Source: Eonycteris spelaea
Taxonomy: Eukaryota > Chordata > Mammalia > Chiroptera > Pteropodidae
Length of the DNA: 64,000 nucleotides
Reading direction: 5' to 3'
Assembly (NCBI GenBank): GCA_003508835.1
Contig: PUFA01000068.1
Span: forward strand, 9,371,501 to 9,435,500
In this document: in pieces, positions 47,419-60,370 of the stretch
Numbering within the stretch: the first letter of the stretch is position 1
How the letters are laid out: every line of letters starts with the position of its first letter
Program-made: the position numbers and the translations under genes
The notes under the pieces: generated by a model
Database searches by the model: none
The model's input: the letters and a program-made list of their open reading frames with translations, nothing else
What the model was told of the DNA's origin: nothing

Positions 47419-48413
47419 GTATGTTGAAAACATCTTTTGCCTTTGTTTCAGGTTTTTGATTTTTGGTCATTTGTTGTTAAATAGCAGAAAGCAGACTGTA
47501 TATTCTCTGAAAACTCATTCATTCATTCTTTATCTCTCTTGGGCTGTGCTTTCACTTCTTACCTTTTAAGAAGATTCATTTTTAAATGCCCCTGAGTTAT
47601 TATGCTATGTTAAGCAAGAAAAAAGGAATCTAGAACAATATATTTTAGACCAATGATTAGACCATGATATATTTACAATTACATAAAGCCATAATTCTCA
47701 ACAGGTTTATTTATTTATTTCAACGAGTTTATTTTTAATAATAACCTTTATTATTTTTAAAACCTAGAGAAATAAGAAATGTTTAAGTAAAATATAATGG
47801 TAATAGCAAATACCTGTGTGCAGTCACTTTTTTTAAGCACTTTGTATTATCTTATCCCTCCTTAGGTTACTCTAAATAACTTTATTTAGAGTAACATATG
47901 TACATGGTTAGAAAATTTACATATAGAAGATACAAAATTAAAAGTGAACTCCTCTTTGCTCTCCCCTCATCTCTTTCTTGAAAGGTAACTACTTTTAATA
48001 GTAACAAAAATGATTATCATATAAAAAATTTATAGCATGCTATATACACTTTTTTTGGAAATAAATCACCACTCTTCTGTGAAGTGAAAGATCAAATAAA
48101 GTTTAAAAATAAATGTGACAACAGATTAATTTTTAGTCCTATTTCTGTGATTAGCCCATTTATTTCAGTTAGCAATAGAAAATATTAAACCATTCTCTTC
48201 TCCTTGCAGCTTGTGGCTATTTGGGGTAGGCTGTGTTCATTTTCTCCCTTTCCCACTGAAGCTGGGGAAGGAGGAAAAGGATTTTAACTGAATCACCTAG
48301 CTTTTTCCGCCTTTACTTTGTTTAGTTCACATTTTTTTTTCTGGTTTCTTTGTGTTATTAAAAGCTGAGCCACAGAAATTTGATGGCACCATGACCCCAC
48401 TATGTTTGCTTAG
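47419..48413 (+). other. INTS4: INTS4 intron K-L (995 bp)
   Basis: A U2-type intron, GTATGT ... TATGTTTGCTTAG. AT-rich; nothing recognisable beyond low-complexity TTTA runs. Confidence 0.87.
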
Positions 48414-48571
48414 TTACCAGGTAGAAAACTAGTATCATCAGCTGTTTCCCCCAATATCATGCCTCATGAGGATCCTTCTCATCAGTTCCTGCAGCAGAGC
48501 CTTGAAAGGGTGTACAGTCTTCAGCATCTAGACCCTCAGGGAACCCAGGAGCTGCTAGAGTTTACCATCAG
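48414..48571 (+). CDS. INTS4: INTS4 exon L (approx. residues 589-640)
   Basis: The acceptor TTTGCTTAG is followed by 52 codons plus AG of a split arginine, from LPGRKLVSSAVSPNIMPHED to ELLEFTI. The donor is AG|GTGAGA. The start is a Ser/Pro-rich linker, followed by helices QFLQQSLERVYSLQHL and TQELLEFTI. I believe human reads Ile-Pro-His and Ser-Gln-Gln where this copy has Met-Pro-His and Ser-His-Gln. Phase is 0 in, 2 out. Confidence 0.96.
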
Positions 48572-49849
48572 GTGAGATGATCATCCCTGTTGTTTAACAG
48601 TTAATATTGTTGGTATGCTCAGCTTGACTGTTTTGATTTCCAGTGTTGGTCATAGGCTACTTTTTCTGACTTTGTAGGCCTGTGCTTACACGTGGTTTAT
48701 GATCTGTTTATATTTGAATTAGGTTGTGGTTTGAGCATATTACAAAGAAAAACTGTTTGTGTTTATGGCCAGAACTAGAAAGAGCTACAAGGAAGCTTTT
48801 TTAATTTTTCTTTCCTCATACATCACTTAGGATGAGTGACAGAAAAGGCAAAGTAACAGTGGTTTAGACAGCAGGAAAGGTTAATTCTTTCTCATAGGCA
48901 GGACAGGCTGAGATGGTCATCAGGGGCCTAGGCTATTTCTCTCTTGTTTCTCCATCTCTGCATCAGGTGGCCTTGGCCTAAAGATCCAAACCTACCAGTC
49001 CTTTCTGTAATTACTACAGGAAAATGAAAAGAGCAGGAGAAAGCATCATTTCCACCACTACCCTCCCTCCCTTTTATAGATACTTCCCCAAGAGTTGTAT
49101 TTTTATTTTACTTGCATCCCATTGACTAGAACTTAGTCACATGGCCATATGATGCAAGGAGCTAGGAAAGGTAGTCTTTATGCTGGATGACCAGTGCTTA
49201 GTTAACATTTGGTGACTCTCTTGCTCAGAAACAAGGGGAGGATATTGGGGAACAACCAGTGGACTCTGCCACACCTTATTAGAATGTCCCGAGTGATACG
49301 AACAAAATTGAAACCCATTTGTCTTTAGCAAGGGCAATACCTGCCTGTAAATAAGGTTTGATTAAAACACAACTATACTCATTTATTTAGGTATTGTCTA
49401 TAGCTGCTTTCATGCTATAATGGCAGAGTTCAGTAGTTGCTACAGAGACCATATGGCCTGCAAAACCTAAAATATTTACTATCTGACCTTTTACAGAAAA
49501 AGTTTACTGACCCTGAAGTGATGCCTCAATCACATTTTTATCTTTTTCTTGTCTCTCATTAAAGTGATTAGTTTTAGAATCTGAAATTGTTGGCCCTGAG
49601 CACAGGAAAATAAGCTCCACTTCCTGACTCAGCCCCACCTAAATAAACATTTAGGTTTTGTCCTTGACAGCCTTTTTAAAAAATCCTGTTGGCTAAAGCT
49701 AACACAAAATGCACAGAAGGAAGCCAGTTTGGTCATCAGCTGCAGTACTGACTAGGCTATAAGTAGGTGCTTAGTAAATGACCTTTGGTTTGAGTGACCC
49801 TCATGATCTGAGTTTTGTGAGATGGATAGTCTTGCTGGGTTTCAAGCTG

Positions 49850-50000
49850 GTCAGACCACTGTTCTAGTGTGTGGTCAGTTCTGGGCACTATGTTTCTAAC
49901 TGCATTCTGAAGAGGGTGGCCAGGATGGTGAAAGGTCTGGAAAGGAGAGCAGATGTTACTGTAGATATTGATGACCTATTATGTTTTACAAACATTGCAG
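49850..50000 (+). repeat. CR1/L3-like LINE fragment
   Basis: GAAGAGGGTGGCCAGGATGG and TGAAAGGTCTGGAAAGGAGA resemble the L3/CR1 3' region. Very diverged. Confidence 0.4.
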
Positions 50001-50589
50001 GTAGATATTGTTATCATTTTACAGGGAAGAAATGAAAATTTTGGGAAATGAAGCAGTTTGCTTTTTTGACTCTAAAATTGATGCTCTCTGATATGCTGTT
50101 GAAAGGGGATTCTTTGTCAAGTGGAGATGAGATGACCACTGGGTTCTTAGAACTTAAATTTTCCATTGTTGAGAAGTGAAATGTTAGAGTTTCACACAGA
50201 AGTTTCTTTGATTAGGACTCTGGTCATTTACTTGTTAGTACTAGTTATACACTTCACTGTTATAACGCTTTATTGTTATACACATTACCTTTTGTTTTAA
50301 TCCAAGCAGCCATTTTACCCAACCAAGATCTTACCTGTAGAAAGTCTACTTTAGTTCAATGAAGGCCACAGGAGATAATTTGTTTGCTTGTTTGTTTCTA
50401 GAACTTGACATAATTACTTTGTTTTCACCACTGTACCTTGGGTGCTATATAGGAACTCAGTAAATATTTGTTGAAAACTCTAGTTACGATGTCTTAACCA
50501 GGAATGAAGGCTTTTAAGATTTTTGTAGATGGGATTTTTTTCTGGTCATACTTCACTTGATGTTTTTGTATGGTTCTTCTGCTTCGATT

Positions 50590-50770
50590 GTAACAAGAAC
50601 TGCTCTCTATCAAGTGCCCACTATGTACCCACTCTTCTAAGTGCTTTATGTACATTACTTCATTTAACTTAAAAAGAATCCCTTGAGAATTACCCCATTT
50701 TTACAATGAGTGAGGGAGCTGGGGTTCATTCGTTATGTTTTTTGAGTATCTCTCATATGCCAGGCATTGT
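50590..50770 (+). repeat. MIR/L2-like fossil
   Basis: TATCAAGTGCCCACTATGTA and AAGTGCTTTATGTACATTAC fit the MIR 5' half; CATATGCCAGGCATTGTGCT follows. Confidence 0.55.
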
Positions 50771-52339
50771 GCTAGTCAAAGCAACATGATAGTAAACAAT
50801 ACATAGTCTCTGCTGCAAAGGATATTACAGCCTGGTTGGGGAATTAACTAGGTAAACAAGAAATGAAGTACAGTAAGTACAGGAGAACTTACTTGTAGGA
50901 GAATGGAAGGGGCACTTCTTGGATCATGACTAAGCAATGACCTGAAGAATGAATAGAAATTATTCAAGTGCAGAAGGAAGTGCATATCAAGGATCAGGAA
51001 CAGCAAAATTCTGGATTAAAACATCTAGCCTTTCCATCTGGTCACTGCCCTATTTCTGATTAACAGTTTGTATGACATAAAACATGTACTATAAGGCGAT
51101 TTAAAATCTAAAAGACTTGATTCAAGTCTTAGTTTTAGTTTTATCACTTCTAAGGTTCATGATCTGGGGCCTCAACTCCCTCATCTGAAAATCGAACTTT
51201 GTAGCTCATAACACTTTTGTAAAGGTTACCATAATATGTGGAAAGATTTTAAGAATATCACTTACATAGATAATAGTTAGACATTTATGAAATTTTGCTT
51301 TAAAAATTAAATCTAATCTTGGCTCATTTGACACACTACAAGTGCTCTTAATAGTTTGTAAGTAAATCCATTCCAGACTTTATGAATGTAATTATGTGTA
51401 AATTCATTGGTGGTGGGAAGGGATTGTCTTTTAAAGAACGCAGCAGTTGCTTATCTACTGTTTCAAATAATGAACTGATTTTTCAGAGTTTGTATTTTTC
51501 GTGTATCCTTAAGATGCTGTTCCTGGTGTAATACACATTATTGTTTCAGAAATCATATCACTCCAGAAGTATTCTGTAATAGAGAATTGTTCTTTTGTAA
51601 TGAAATAGCTTATTTCGAAACAGATAGGGCTTCATTTATCTGGAATCGATAGAAATGCACTTTTCTTACGGGAATTTTTTTAAACACCAACCCTAAAGAA
51701 CATGAGATTTCTTGGTTAAATTCTTTAGAATCCTTCTTTTGCTGTGCATCATTTAATGTCCCTAAGGAATAGTGCCTGTTTTGTGGCCTGGGAACTAGTC
51801 CAGTAACTAAAGAGTAGAAATAAAATGTTTGTAATTTGTAACCATCTGAGTGCAAGAATGAAGTAGCTTTTGAAAAGTCATCATGATTTTGTACTCATTT
51901 GGCGTTTCCTAACATTCCTCATTATTTAACTAAACTAGTAAGAGACACTAATTGTAAATATGATATTTAGAGATTGCAAGAGATTGAAAGAAATGTTTAG
52001 TCATAATAACATTTGATGTACACACCCAGTCTTTTTGACTATCTTTAGACAATGATTTTAAAATTAACAAATTCAACTTGTTGTATAAACTTTTTTTTAA
52101 AAATTGCAATATATGTAAAGTTATGTTCTTATAATATTTTTAAAATACTATGTACATGTTGCCATCATGTGAGTAAGGATTGCTAAACTGCATGTTCCTG
52201 GGAGAGCTCTTTTGTCCTGCCAGATCACATCTATAGAAATGTGGCATAATACATATGATTTTAAATCAATTTTGGTCTCACCTATATGTGATGTAGTTTA
52301 TAAATATATGAAAAGAGTTTAATAGCAAATAAATAAAAT

Positions 52340-52530
52340 AAATCTGAGTTCATGGCTTATTTTTGCCACTTACTATTTCTGTGACCTTGGGCAAGCCACT
52401 TAAACTTTGATCTTTAGTTTCATCCTTAGCAAAATGGGATTAATTGTAGTTCACGTTGTAAGGATTAAATGAGCTCAAATACGGAAACACCTAGTACCCC
52501 TAGTATAGTGCACATAGAAGGTGCTCTTTA
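52340..52530 (+). repeat. MIR SINE fossil
   Basis: CTGTGACCTTGGGCAAGCCA and TCATCCTTAGCAAAATGGGA are MIR core phrases. Confidence 0.75.
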
Positions 52531-54925
52531 TAACCTCTTTCATTAAAGAGTTCAGTCTCCTGAGGGATGTCTAAACTGAGGCTTCTTGAGGATTTTGGGA
52601 ATAAAGAGGTTCAGACAGGAAACACTGGGACACAGAGCATTTTGCCCAGGGCTATCAAGTTTCCATTTTTATTTGTACAGTTGTTCAGGTTTCCCATGGC
52701 TGACTGGGTTACATCTTGTTCTTTGCAATTCAGAACAATTGCTGTAGTGCCAGAGTACTGTAACTTAGCACTAGGCTGCAAGCAATCAGCTAATGTATAG
52801 TCAACTGGTCAGTGTTCTCTGTAATTGTAACAGAAGATAGAATCTTCCTGGAGAAGAAATGATTCAGGAGTAGAATGATTTGGGGCTTTTTCAAGAGAGA
52901 CATCAGAGATGTGAAAGGGAGAGACCAGCTGGCCATCAAGATAGCACTTAACAGGTGCGACTAGCTAGTTACAGGGTCTTACCTTTTATTGTGCTGGATT
53001 CCCACATATGCGCAGGCTCTCTAGGACCAGCGGAAGCTACCCAAACTCATAAGTGATGACATATAAGCTACAGACCCCAATTTCTTCAATCATTTTAGGA
53101 ATAATTCATTCTGTACCTCTTTCTACGGCATTCCTTCTTGGGAGGCAGCATTAGCTATCAAAGTTGCCAGAGATTACAGGGAAGGGGCTTAGTGTAATGA
53201 ACAATTTTGTACAGTTCCTATGAAACCTAATATATTAGGCCGTCCCTGAAACAGTTAACTTCTCTCGTGACCCAAATCTTCAGGTTTTCCACAGTTATCA
53301 CCTCTGTATGAAATTCTGATGCTTCCATTAAAAACAAGACAACTTTCTATGAAGTTTTTCTGAGAGGGATTGTTAGGTCTCACACATATACCCTCCCTCC
53401 CCAAAAGGCAAGAAGAAAAAAAAAAAAAACCAATACTTTTTGTAGATAGACAGCATATCTCAGAAGAATACAAAAGAAACTAGTAATGGTGGTTCCTCTG
53501 GAAAGGCTATACTGGTTAGCAGTGCACAGGTATAGGAAAATAGACTAATTTAATTGTATATATCCTTTAGTATTTTAAATTCTATACCTTAATAGGATAA
53601 TTCTATAGCTCTGTATTATCTATTCAAAAAATTAAAAATTTTAAATTAGTAATTCCAGCCCCCAGGCACAACTATTTTATCTGTGTCTATTTTCTACTTG
53701 TCTATTTTCTTGTCCATAGGCAGAGATGTTTTATTTAGTTGTAATCACTTTGTCTATACTTGTTATCTATTTAGGATGCTTTTAATTGCAGCTATCAGAA
53801 AACCTTATCTCAAACTGGCTTACAATAGCTGTTTATTTTCTCATGAACAGAAATTGGAGGCAGTTCTAAATATGGTATGCTCAAGTAATTCATTTATATA
53901 ATTAAAGATCCAGTTTCAATCTCTTAAGATTTTTCTTGTCCTCAGCATTTGCTTTATCCCAAGGCTTTTTTCGTTTAGAGTTAATTGTGGCTGCCAGGCA
54001 ATCAGGGCTATAAGCAGTCTTATTCAGAATAGTGAGACATAGAGAAAGAGACATAGAGACATAAAGACATAAAGGTGGAGAGACAGACAGGCAGACATTA
54101 AGAGATACCATCAGACCTGCTGCAAGCATGGAATATAAGTCCTTCCATAAGGACTAATAAAGGTCACATAACTAGGGAAATGACATGTACTAATTGGCTT
54201 AGTCCAATTAAACTCTGTGTGGAACTGGGTGTGGGGACACCCTTGAACAAAATCAGAGTTCAATTAATAAGGAAGAGTGGAGAGTGGCTAACAAAGTTCA
54301 CCATAACATCTTAAAAAATTTTTTTCTGATGGTACAGAAAATAATTCATTGTATAAAACATTTTGAAAAATAAAGCATAACTGGGAGAAGGCACTAAAAA
54401 GTACCCTAATAACTCTATCCGGAAAACTACTTTGCTATATTTTTCTCCCATATATAGTTTTACAAGGTTGAGATCATCCACTTTATTATCATTTTAGATG
54501 TTAATGGCTATAGAATATTCCATTGATTAGATGTAAAGAAATATTTAACAATCTTTCTACCTTTGAATATTTAAGATTTACTATCATAGTCCATATAGTG
54601 AATATTTATGGGGCATCAAGCATTTTATTTCTGTTGAATATTTTCCTTAGAATGACTTCTCAGCATAAAACTACTGATCAAAATATTTGACCATATGTAT
54701 GACTTTTATAACATAGTACAGTTTTACTTTCCAAAAGAATTGTATCAGCTTAAGCTGCTCTCAAAGTGTGAATGAACTACTTTTATAATAACTGCTTCAG
54801 CATTGGTGCTGTGATTTAAAAATTTATGACCAGTTTACTAGGTGTAAAATGGTAAAATGCTTTGATATGATTTTTTTAATTGATGTCATCCTTATCCCTT
54901 TTGGCTTGGGTTTTATTTGCTACAG

Positions 54926-55019
54926 GGATCTGCAAAGACTTGGAGAACTTCAGTCTGAATTGGCAGGGGTAGCCGACTTCTCTGCTACCTACCTTCGGTG
55001 TCAACTTCTTCTCATTAAG
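54926..55019 (+). CDS. INTS4: INTS4 exon M (approx. residues 641-672)
   Basis: The acceptor TTTGCTACAG is followed by one base completing arginine and 31 codons, DLQRLGELQSELAGVADFSA then TYLRCQLLLIK. The donor is AAG|GTTGGT, weaker than consensus at +3 and +4. The family match and the frame into exon N fix the end. A long helix rich in Leu at heptad-like spacing. Phase is 2 in, 0 out. Confidence 0.97.
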
Positions 55020-57427
55020 GTTGGTTTGGACCCATTATGTTCATAATTGTGATGCTAAGAATGCACTTTAAGGGATCCAGCAGTGTTTGAAGCCGTAAGT
55101 AGAAAAATATATAGTCTTCTGTAGCCACATAGCAATGGAGAAATTGTGTACTCTGTGGTATAATTATATTTCTCTCTAATTAAGAATTGTTAACTTATAT
55201 AGGAATTTGAATTTCTTTTGATTTGGGAGAATTCTTTCATCACTGTATAATTAGAGCAAATTGGATACATAATAATTTTCATTAGAATCCCAAGGATTTT
55301 AATTGTTTTTTTTATTATTCGATTAGCAAAGAACTTGTATGAACTTTTATTCTCTTAAAGTGCTAATTTTACTTTGTTAGAGTCAGATTAGACAAGGTTG
55401 ATTTCATTGCTGTTAAAAGGGCCAACTTGATGGCATTTTATACTAGGTAGTCAGATGATACATATACACATGAAATTGGTCCCAAGAAGGTATTTTAGTT
55501 CGCTAAGTTAAAACCAATTAAACTAGTTCAGTTTAATTGTATCAGAGTGTAACTCTGCTATAAATATTGGCTTAGGATTTAGGAGACCCTTCTTCTTGAT
55601 AAGCCTTTATATTGATTTTAGTTCCAAATGTTATTAGTCTTCAAAATGATTAACCATATTTGTTCAAAGTTAGAATAAATGGAGGAGTCAGAAATTATTT
55701 CTCTCTGTAAGATGTGTGAGCTTATGGTTTTGCAGGGTATGTATACATCTGAAGGTGGGTTTGTACACTGAAGCAGGTCGGGATTTAAACAGCTCTTCTT
55801 CTGCTAGATAGATTCTTTCAAATGTGTATCTACGTAACTACCACAGTCAAGATATAGAACATTTTTGTTACTCCCAAAAATTCCTTCATGCCCTTTTGCA
55901 AAATTGTTTGGCTTTCCAGGCTTCTATGAAACAGGGTTAATAATCACTTGGGTAAGGACAGTAATAAGCAATGTATGTAAAAGCCCTTGGCTTGGTGTCT
56001 GATACATAGTGTGTGCCATGCCACTGTTGGTGTTTTTCTTTATTCCTTGGCTTTCTGTCTCCTCCATGGGGATACAAGAAGGCCTTTGAAAAGAACCCAC
56101 TTTTCTATAGTAGGAAAAGAGAAGAGGTTATTCCTTAAAACACAGAATTATGTTGTTTATTCAGTATCATGGAGTGTCAGGGTAGGTAAGGGACCCAGGC
56201 TTAGAATCAGAGGCAGGCAGGTGTTTGATAATTAGGGAGGAAGTAAATCAATTGTGGCATACCTCTACTGCACAGTACATTCTGTAGCCAGTAATGATCT
56301 TTATGAAGAACTATATAAACAACATCACAAAATACAGTGTAAGGTTATGTACCCAAAAAGTATATAAATTACTTCTGCTTTCTGGCTTTAATATGTAAAA
56401 AACATGCATTCGAGAAATAATTAGAAGGAAATTTTCAAAAATAATAACTTAAGATAGTATGATTTGGGTGATTTAAAATTTTCTATATCCATAATCTAGA
56501 ACTATTACTGTCTAATATAGTCACCAGGTACATGTGCAAAATACACACTGGATTGTTTAGACTTAGTATAAAAAATGAATATAAAGTATCTTATTAGTAA
56601 TTTTTAAAATATTGAATGCATAATGAAATGGTAGTATCTTGGATATACTGGGCGAAATAAACTATGTTGTTAAAATTAATTTCACCTGTTTCTTTTACTT
56701 TTAAAAATGTGGCTACTAGAAAATGTAAAATTACATACATGGCTTATGTTATATTTCTGTCGGATAGTGTTAGTCTAGGTTTTCTGTAATGTCATTGGAT
56801 TATGACTATAATGAAGAAGGACTGTGAAAATTAGAGGCTATAGCAGAGGTTTAGACAAGAGATGAGAGATGAGGCCATATAGTTGGATTGGAGAGGAGAG
56901 AGAGGAGGTGAAACCTATGGTTTGAATAATAGTTTTTCAATGTAGAGACATTGAGAGAGGGTAGAATCTACGAAAGCCCTTGACTTTTAGTTGGGTATGC
57001 CAGTAAGGTGATAGGGCTGTTCAAAGTGAGTGTGGGGCAAAGAAAAAAGAATAGCAGTCAAGGAAGAAGAGTCTAAACAGGGTAGTCCATTGATTCTTGG
57101 AACAGGAGGGCCCAGAGCCTTGGAAGCTGGCTTGCCTTGACTTTCTGGTGAGGGCTTCATGGCTCCTGCGTTCTGCTTGCAAGCTCCAGTCTGAGACATA
57201 GGACCTTTGGGCCAGGAATTGAATTGAATGAAGAGGAGTTGATTTAGCTCAAACCACTGGTCTCCTTGGTTTCCATACTAAGTAGGACTTATTGGCTTAA
57301 AAGAATAAGACTGAGAGGAAGTCCTGATTATGGTAGATTTTCAAAGCAAAACAAACATGTAAGCCTCAAATAATATGCCAGTCTTCGTGACTTCTGTGTT
57401 CTGTTCTTTCCTGATTTGTCTTCGTAG
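55020..57427 (+). other. INTS4: INTS4 intron M-N (2.4 kb)
   Basis: Starts GTTGGT and ends TTCGTAG. No repeat I can name with confidence; 55880-56030 may be a short MIR/L2 remnant. Confidence 0.85.
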
Positions 57428-57508
57428 GCCTTACAGGAAAAGCTGTGGAATGTGGCTGCCCCTTTGTATTTGAAGCAGAGTGATTTGGCCTCAGCTGCAG
57501 CAAAACAG
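57428..57508 (+). CDS. INTS4: INTS4 exon N (approx. residues 673-699)
   Basis: The acceptor CTTCGTAG is followed by 27 codons in phase 0, ALQEKLWNVAAPLYLKQSDL then ASAAAKQ, and donor CAG|GTAAGC. It continues the helical repeat of the C-terminal half. Being a multiple of three, it could be skipped without a frameshift. Confidence 0.97.
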
Positions 57509-58051
57509 GTAAGCTTAGTGAGACTTTCTCCTCAGTAGATCTCTGTCCAGTGATCGTCTCAACTAAGTCAGAGCCAGAGGCCTTCACATGGCTCCATGTA
57601 TCCGCTGTGGCCTCCCCAGTTTCAGCCTATGATGATAGAAGTTAGTGATATGAGAAGCAGCATAATTAGAGGTCACAGCATTGGCTTTAGGGTCTGCCTC
57701 TAATTTGCTTGGTGGTATTGAGCAGATTACTTAATGTTTTGGATTTTTTCCTCTGTAAAATACGGTAGTTCAATTAGATGCTTTCCAAGATTCTTTTGTA
57801 TTCTAAAATATTATCAGTTTGTATTTAAGACATACTAAAATCCAGTAAATACTATCATGAATCTTTCTTCTGAAAATGTAGCTGAACTCATTTTCAGGTT
57901 GTTTATATTTTTAGCCTATACCATCTCTTGAACGTTAAAACATCCTTATGTTTCTCCTCATTAAGTTCATTAAGTAGTATTTCATTTTATTTGGTTTGAG
58001 CTTATTTCTTTCTAGCTTTGAGCAGTCTTTGAGCAGTTTTCCTTCATTCTT

Positions 58052-58354
58052 TTTCTTCCTCCCTCTTTAATTCACAACCCTTGCCACTTCCACCCCTGCC
58101 TGACCTATGCATGTTGCCATTTCTCCTTACGAGCTGGATCTCTGAAAACAGGGCGTCTCCTCCCACACACTCATAGCATGCACCCGGGGCCTGGTGCCCT
58201 TGGGGCCTGGCACCCCCAGCGCACTTGGGGGGCCTGGCGCACCCATGGGGTCTGGCACACTTGGGATATGGTCTGCGGCTCCACTGGGGCGTGAACCCAG
58301 GACCCCCTGCATGTAAAGCAGACGTGCTAACCACTACACTATGGAGCTACCCTG
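58052..58354 (-). mobile_element. tRNA-derived SINE, copy 2
   Basis: Same family as 46475-46750. An exact 17-base duplication AGTTTTCCTTCATTCTT flanks it (58035-58051 and 58355-58371), which fixes both ends. On the minus strand: tRNA head with CTCCATAGTGTAGTGGTTAG, anticodon-like loop TAC, B box GGGTTCACGCCCC, a body with several tandem units built on GCCTGGCGCACCC, then GAGATCCAGCTCGTAAGGAG and a purine-rich tail. The exact flanks suggest a fairly recent insertion. Confidence 0.92.
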
Positions 58355-58469
58355 AGTTTTCCTTCATTCTTAGGGATTGGGATTTGGTGAACTCTTCTGG
58401 GTCAGATCTTCCAGATAGTGAGTCTGTATATGACTGAGGGATTATGACTCAGGAGGAAGCTAATGATGG

Positions 58470-58720
58470 TGACTGTATTGCTACATTACAGTTCACTAAA
58501 TGATTTTAAGTTTATTTTAATTAACCTTCACAGTAAATAATCCCATTAGATAGGAATAAGTATTAAGCTCATTTTATAGGTGAAACAGTTAATGTTCAGC
58601 AAAGTTAAATTCATGGAGCTATAAGTAGTAGAGTCAGAGATTTGAGCCCAGATCCTTTGATACTCAGAGTCTGTTTTCTTTTCACTACTCTACTTCTGCT
58701 TCATCTTTCATCTGATCTAA
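58470..58720 (+). repeat. MIR SINE fossil
   Basis: TCATTTTATAGGTGAAACAG and GAGTCAGAGATTTGAGCCCA are MIR phrases. Confidence 0.65.
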
Positions 58721-58849
58721 ACTCCCTCTCAGATTTGCTATGTGGCTTATTGTTGGGCAGTAGAACTTCATGACTCGAATCCCCAAGAGGGCCATATTGT
58801 ACAAGAGGGGATCAGGGAGCAGTAGTCTGGAAGAAAGAGAGGAAAAGAG

Positions 58850-59040
58850 TTAGCATTGCTTTGTGCCAGATACTGTGGTAAGCTCTTTTCATGCCCCATT
58901 TAATCCTTTAGATTTTATAATGTTGATACTGTTTCTTCCCTATTTACAGATAGGGAAACAGGGGTACTGTGTAATTAAGTAACTTGTTTACTGTCAGTTG
59001 TAGGAGAGCCTGGAGTTATTTCTTTGACCCCAGAGCCTTC
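58850..59040 (+). repeat. MIR SINE fossil
   Basis: TTGTGCCAGATACTGTGGTA, TTTACAGATAGGGAAACAGG and TAACTTGTTTACTGTCAGTT follow MIR order. Confidence 0.65.
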
Positions 59041-59691
59041 GAAGGAAGACAAGCACAAAAGGGGAAAGGGAAGAGAAGCATCATTTAGTTGGGAGTAGCT
59101 GATTTGGATGGAATAGAGCAAGAGCTTAAGATGCACTAGGCTTGAGCTGAGGTCATAGAATCTGTTTTCTGCACTTATTCCCTCCCCAAACTCGCTTCGA
59201 CAGATGAGGCGTGTAGAACAGTCTGTCTAGATGACTAACAGGTGGTTGATAGTTCTTGATGTTATATTCCTTGAGGACTTTTCCCAGGGATTGGGTTTCC
59301 ATCATAGCATATATTCATTTGTTTCCACAGCAGAGTGAATTTGATTTAGGGTAACAAGCAGTGCTTTACAATTATGTCAGTGATTAAACTTTCATATCTT
59401 CACATCATCACCTAAAATGATTTTATTATGAGAAGAAAGTCTTTTGTTTTTCTGTTGACAAAATAATTTATTCTCTTTTTGTAAGGCATACTATATATTT
59501 CTCTCAACACTTAAAAATAAATTTCTTTCAAATTAATTTCTCTCAATGTAGGCACTTAAAAAAATCTCGGTTCGAATTAAAGCATAGGCATTAAAAAAAA
59601 CCCCTCATTTCCAAGTTTCACCTACAATTCTGTGCTGCTCTCAAGGAAGACTTGATATTTTCACTGATTGTTAATTATCGTTTCCTTATAG

Positions 59692-59822
59692 ATCATGGAA
59701 GAGACCTACAAAATGGAGTTCATGTACAGTGGTGTGGAAAATAAGCAGGTGGTGATTATACATCACATGAGGCTGCAGGCCAAAGCCTTGCAACTTATAG
59801 TAACAGCACGAACTACTCGAGG
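59692..59822 (+). CDS. INTS4: INTS4 exon O (approx. residues 700-742)
   Basis: The acceptor TTCCTTATAG is followed by 43 codons plus GG of a split glycine: IMEETYKMEFMYSGVENKQV onward to QALQLIVTARTTR-type helix (QAKALQLIVTARTTR). The donor is GG|GTAAGA. Last exon in the window; the following exon (Leu-Asp-Pro-Leu-Phe-Gly in the family) is not found before 64000. Phase is 0 in, 2 out. Confidence 0.97.
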
Positions 59823-60169
59823 GTAAGATGTGCAGCTGGTCCAAAGGGGTGGCATGGTCCTTTCAGAGACATTCAGAGATCTCACCAAGGTTAATTATAA
59901 GTAAAATGACAGTTAGGAAAGATTAGCTAAGGGATATTAATATTAATTTTTTCAGATATTCCAAGTTCTATTCTTGGGTTAGATTAGATCCCTGGAAAAA
60001 CCCTTCAGTGGCTACGCCTATAGCATAGCATAGGACTTAATCTGGGTATAAGGACATTCTGTATAGTCCTTGATAGATTTAAGAATTTAGTGCCAGGAAC
60101 CATTTTTTTCTCTTTTGAAGGGACTAGTAAGCTCTCTCCCAGGCAGTAAAGACAAATTAAGAGAATATA

Positions 60170-60370
60170 TTGTACAGTGAGGCTACCTTGTTCAAATACT
60201 GACCTCTCCACTTACTAGTTATTTGTGCTTTGTTTCCCTCTCTATAAAACAAGAATGACAGCAGCATCTGAATTTTGGGGTTTCTATGAAGAATTAATTG
60301 GATAACATGTAAAAGCACTCAGCATAGTACTTGGTACATATTAAGAGTTCAATATAATGGTAGCTGTTAG
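60170..60370 (+). repeat. MIR SINE fossil
   Basis: CTCTCCACTTACTAGTTATT and AAGCACTCAGCATAGTACTT are MIR-like. Confidence 0.6.

Larger units (their letters stand above)
48572..54925 (+). other. INTS4: INTS4 intron L-M (6.4 kb)
   Basis: Contains a CR1/L3-like fragment (about 49850-50000), MIR pieces (50590-50770, 52340-52530), a purine-rich (GAGACATA)n-like tract at 54030-54105 and an A-run at 53415-53430. About 51000-52330 and 52560-53900 show no repeat or gene I can name. Confidence 0.85.
57509..59691 (+). other. INTS4: INTS4 intron N-O (2.2 kb)
   Basis: Contains the second tRNA-derived SINE (58052-58354, with 17-base target duplications) and MIR pieces (58470-58720, 58850-59040). The acceptor TTTCCTTATAG is at 59681-59691. 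Confidence 0.9.

Noticed and set aside
47169..47459. ORFs of 96 and 71 codons around exon K
   Set aside because: Exon K is coding in a different frame (Tyr-Ile-Ala-Val); these are shadow frames.
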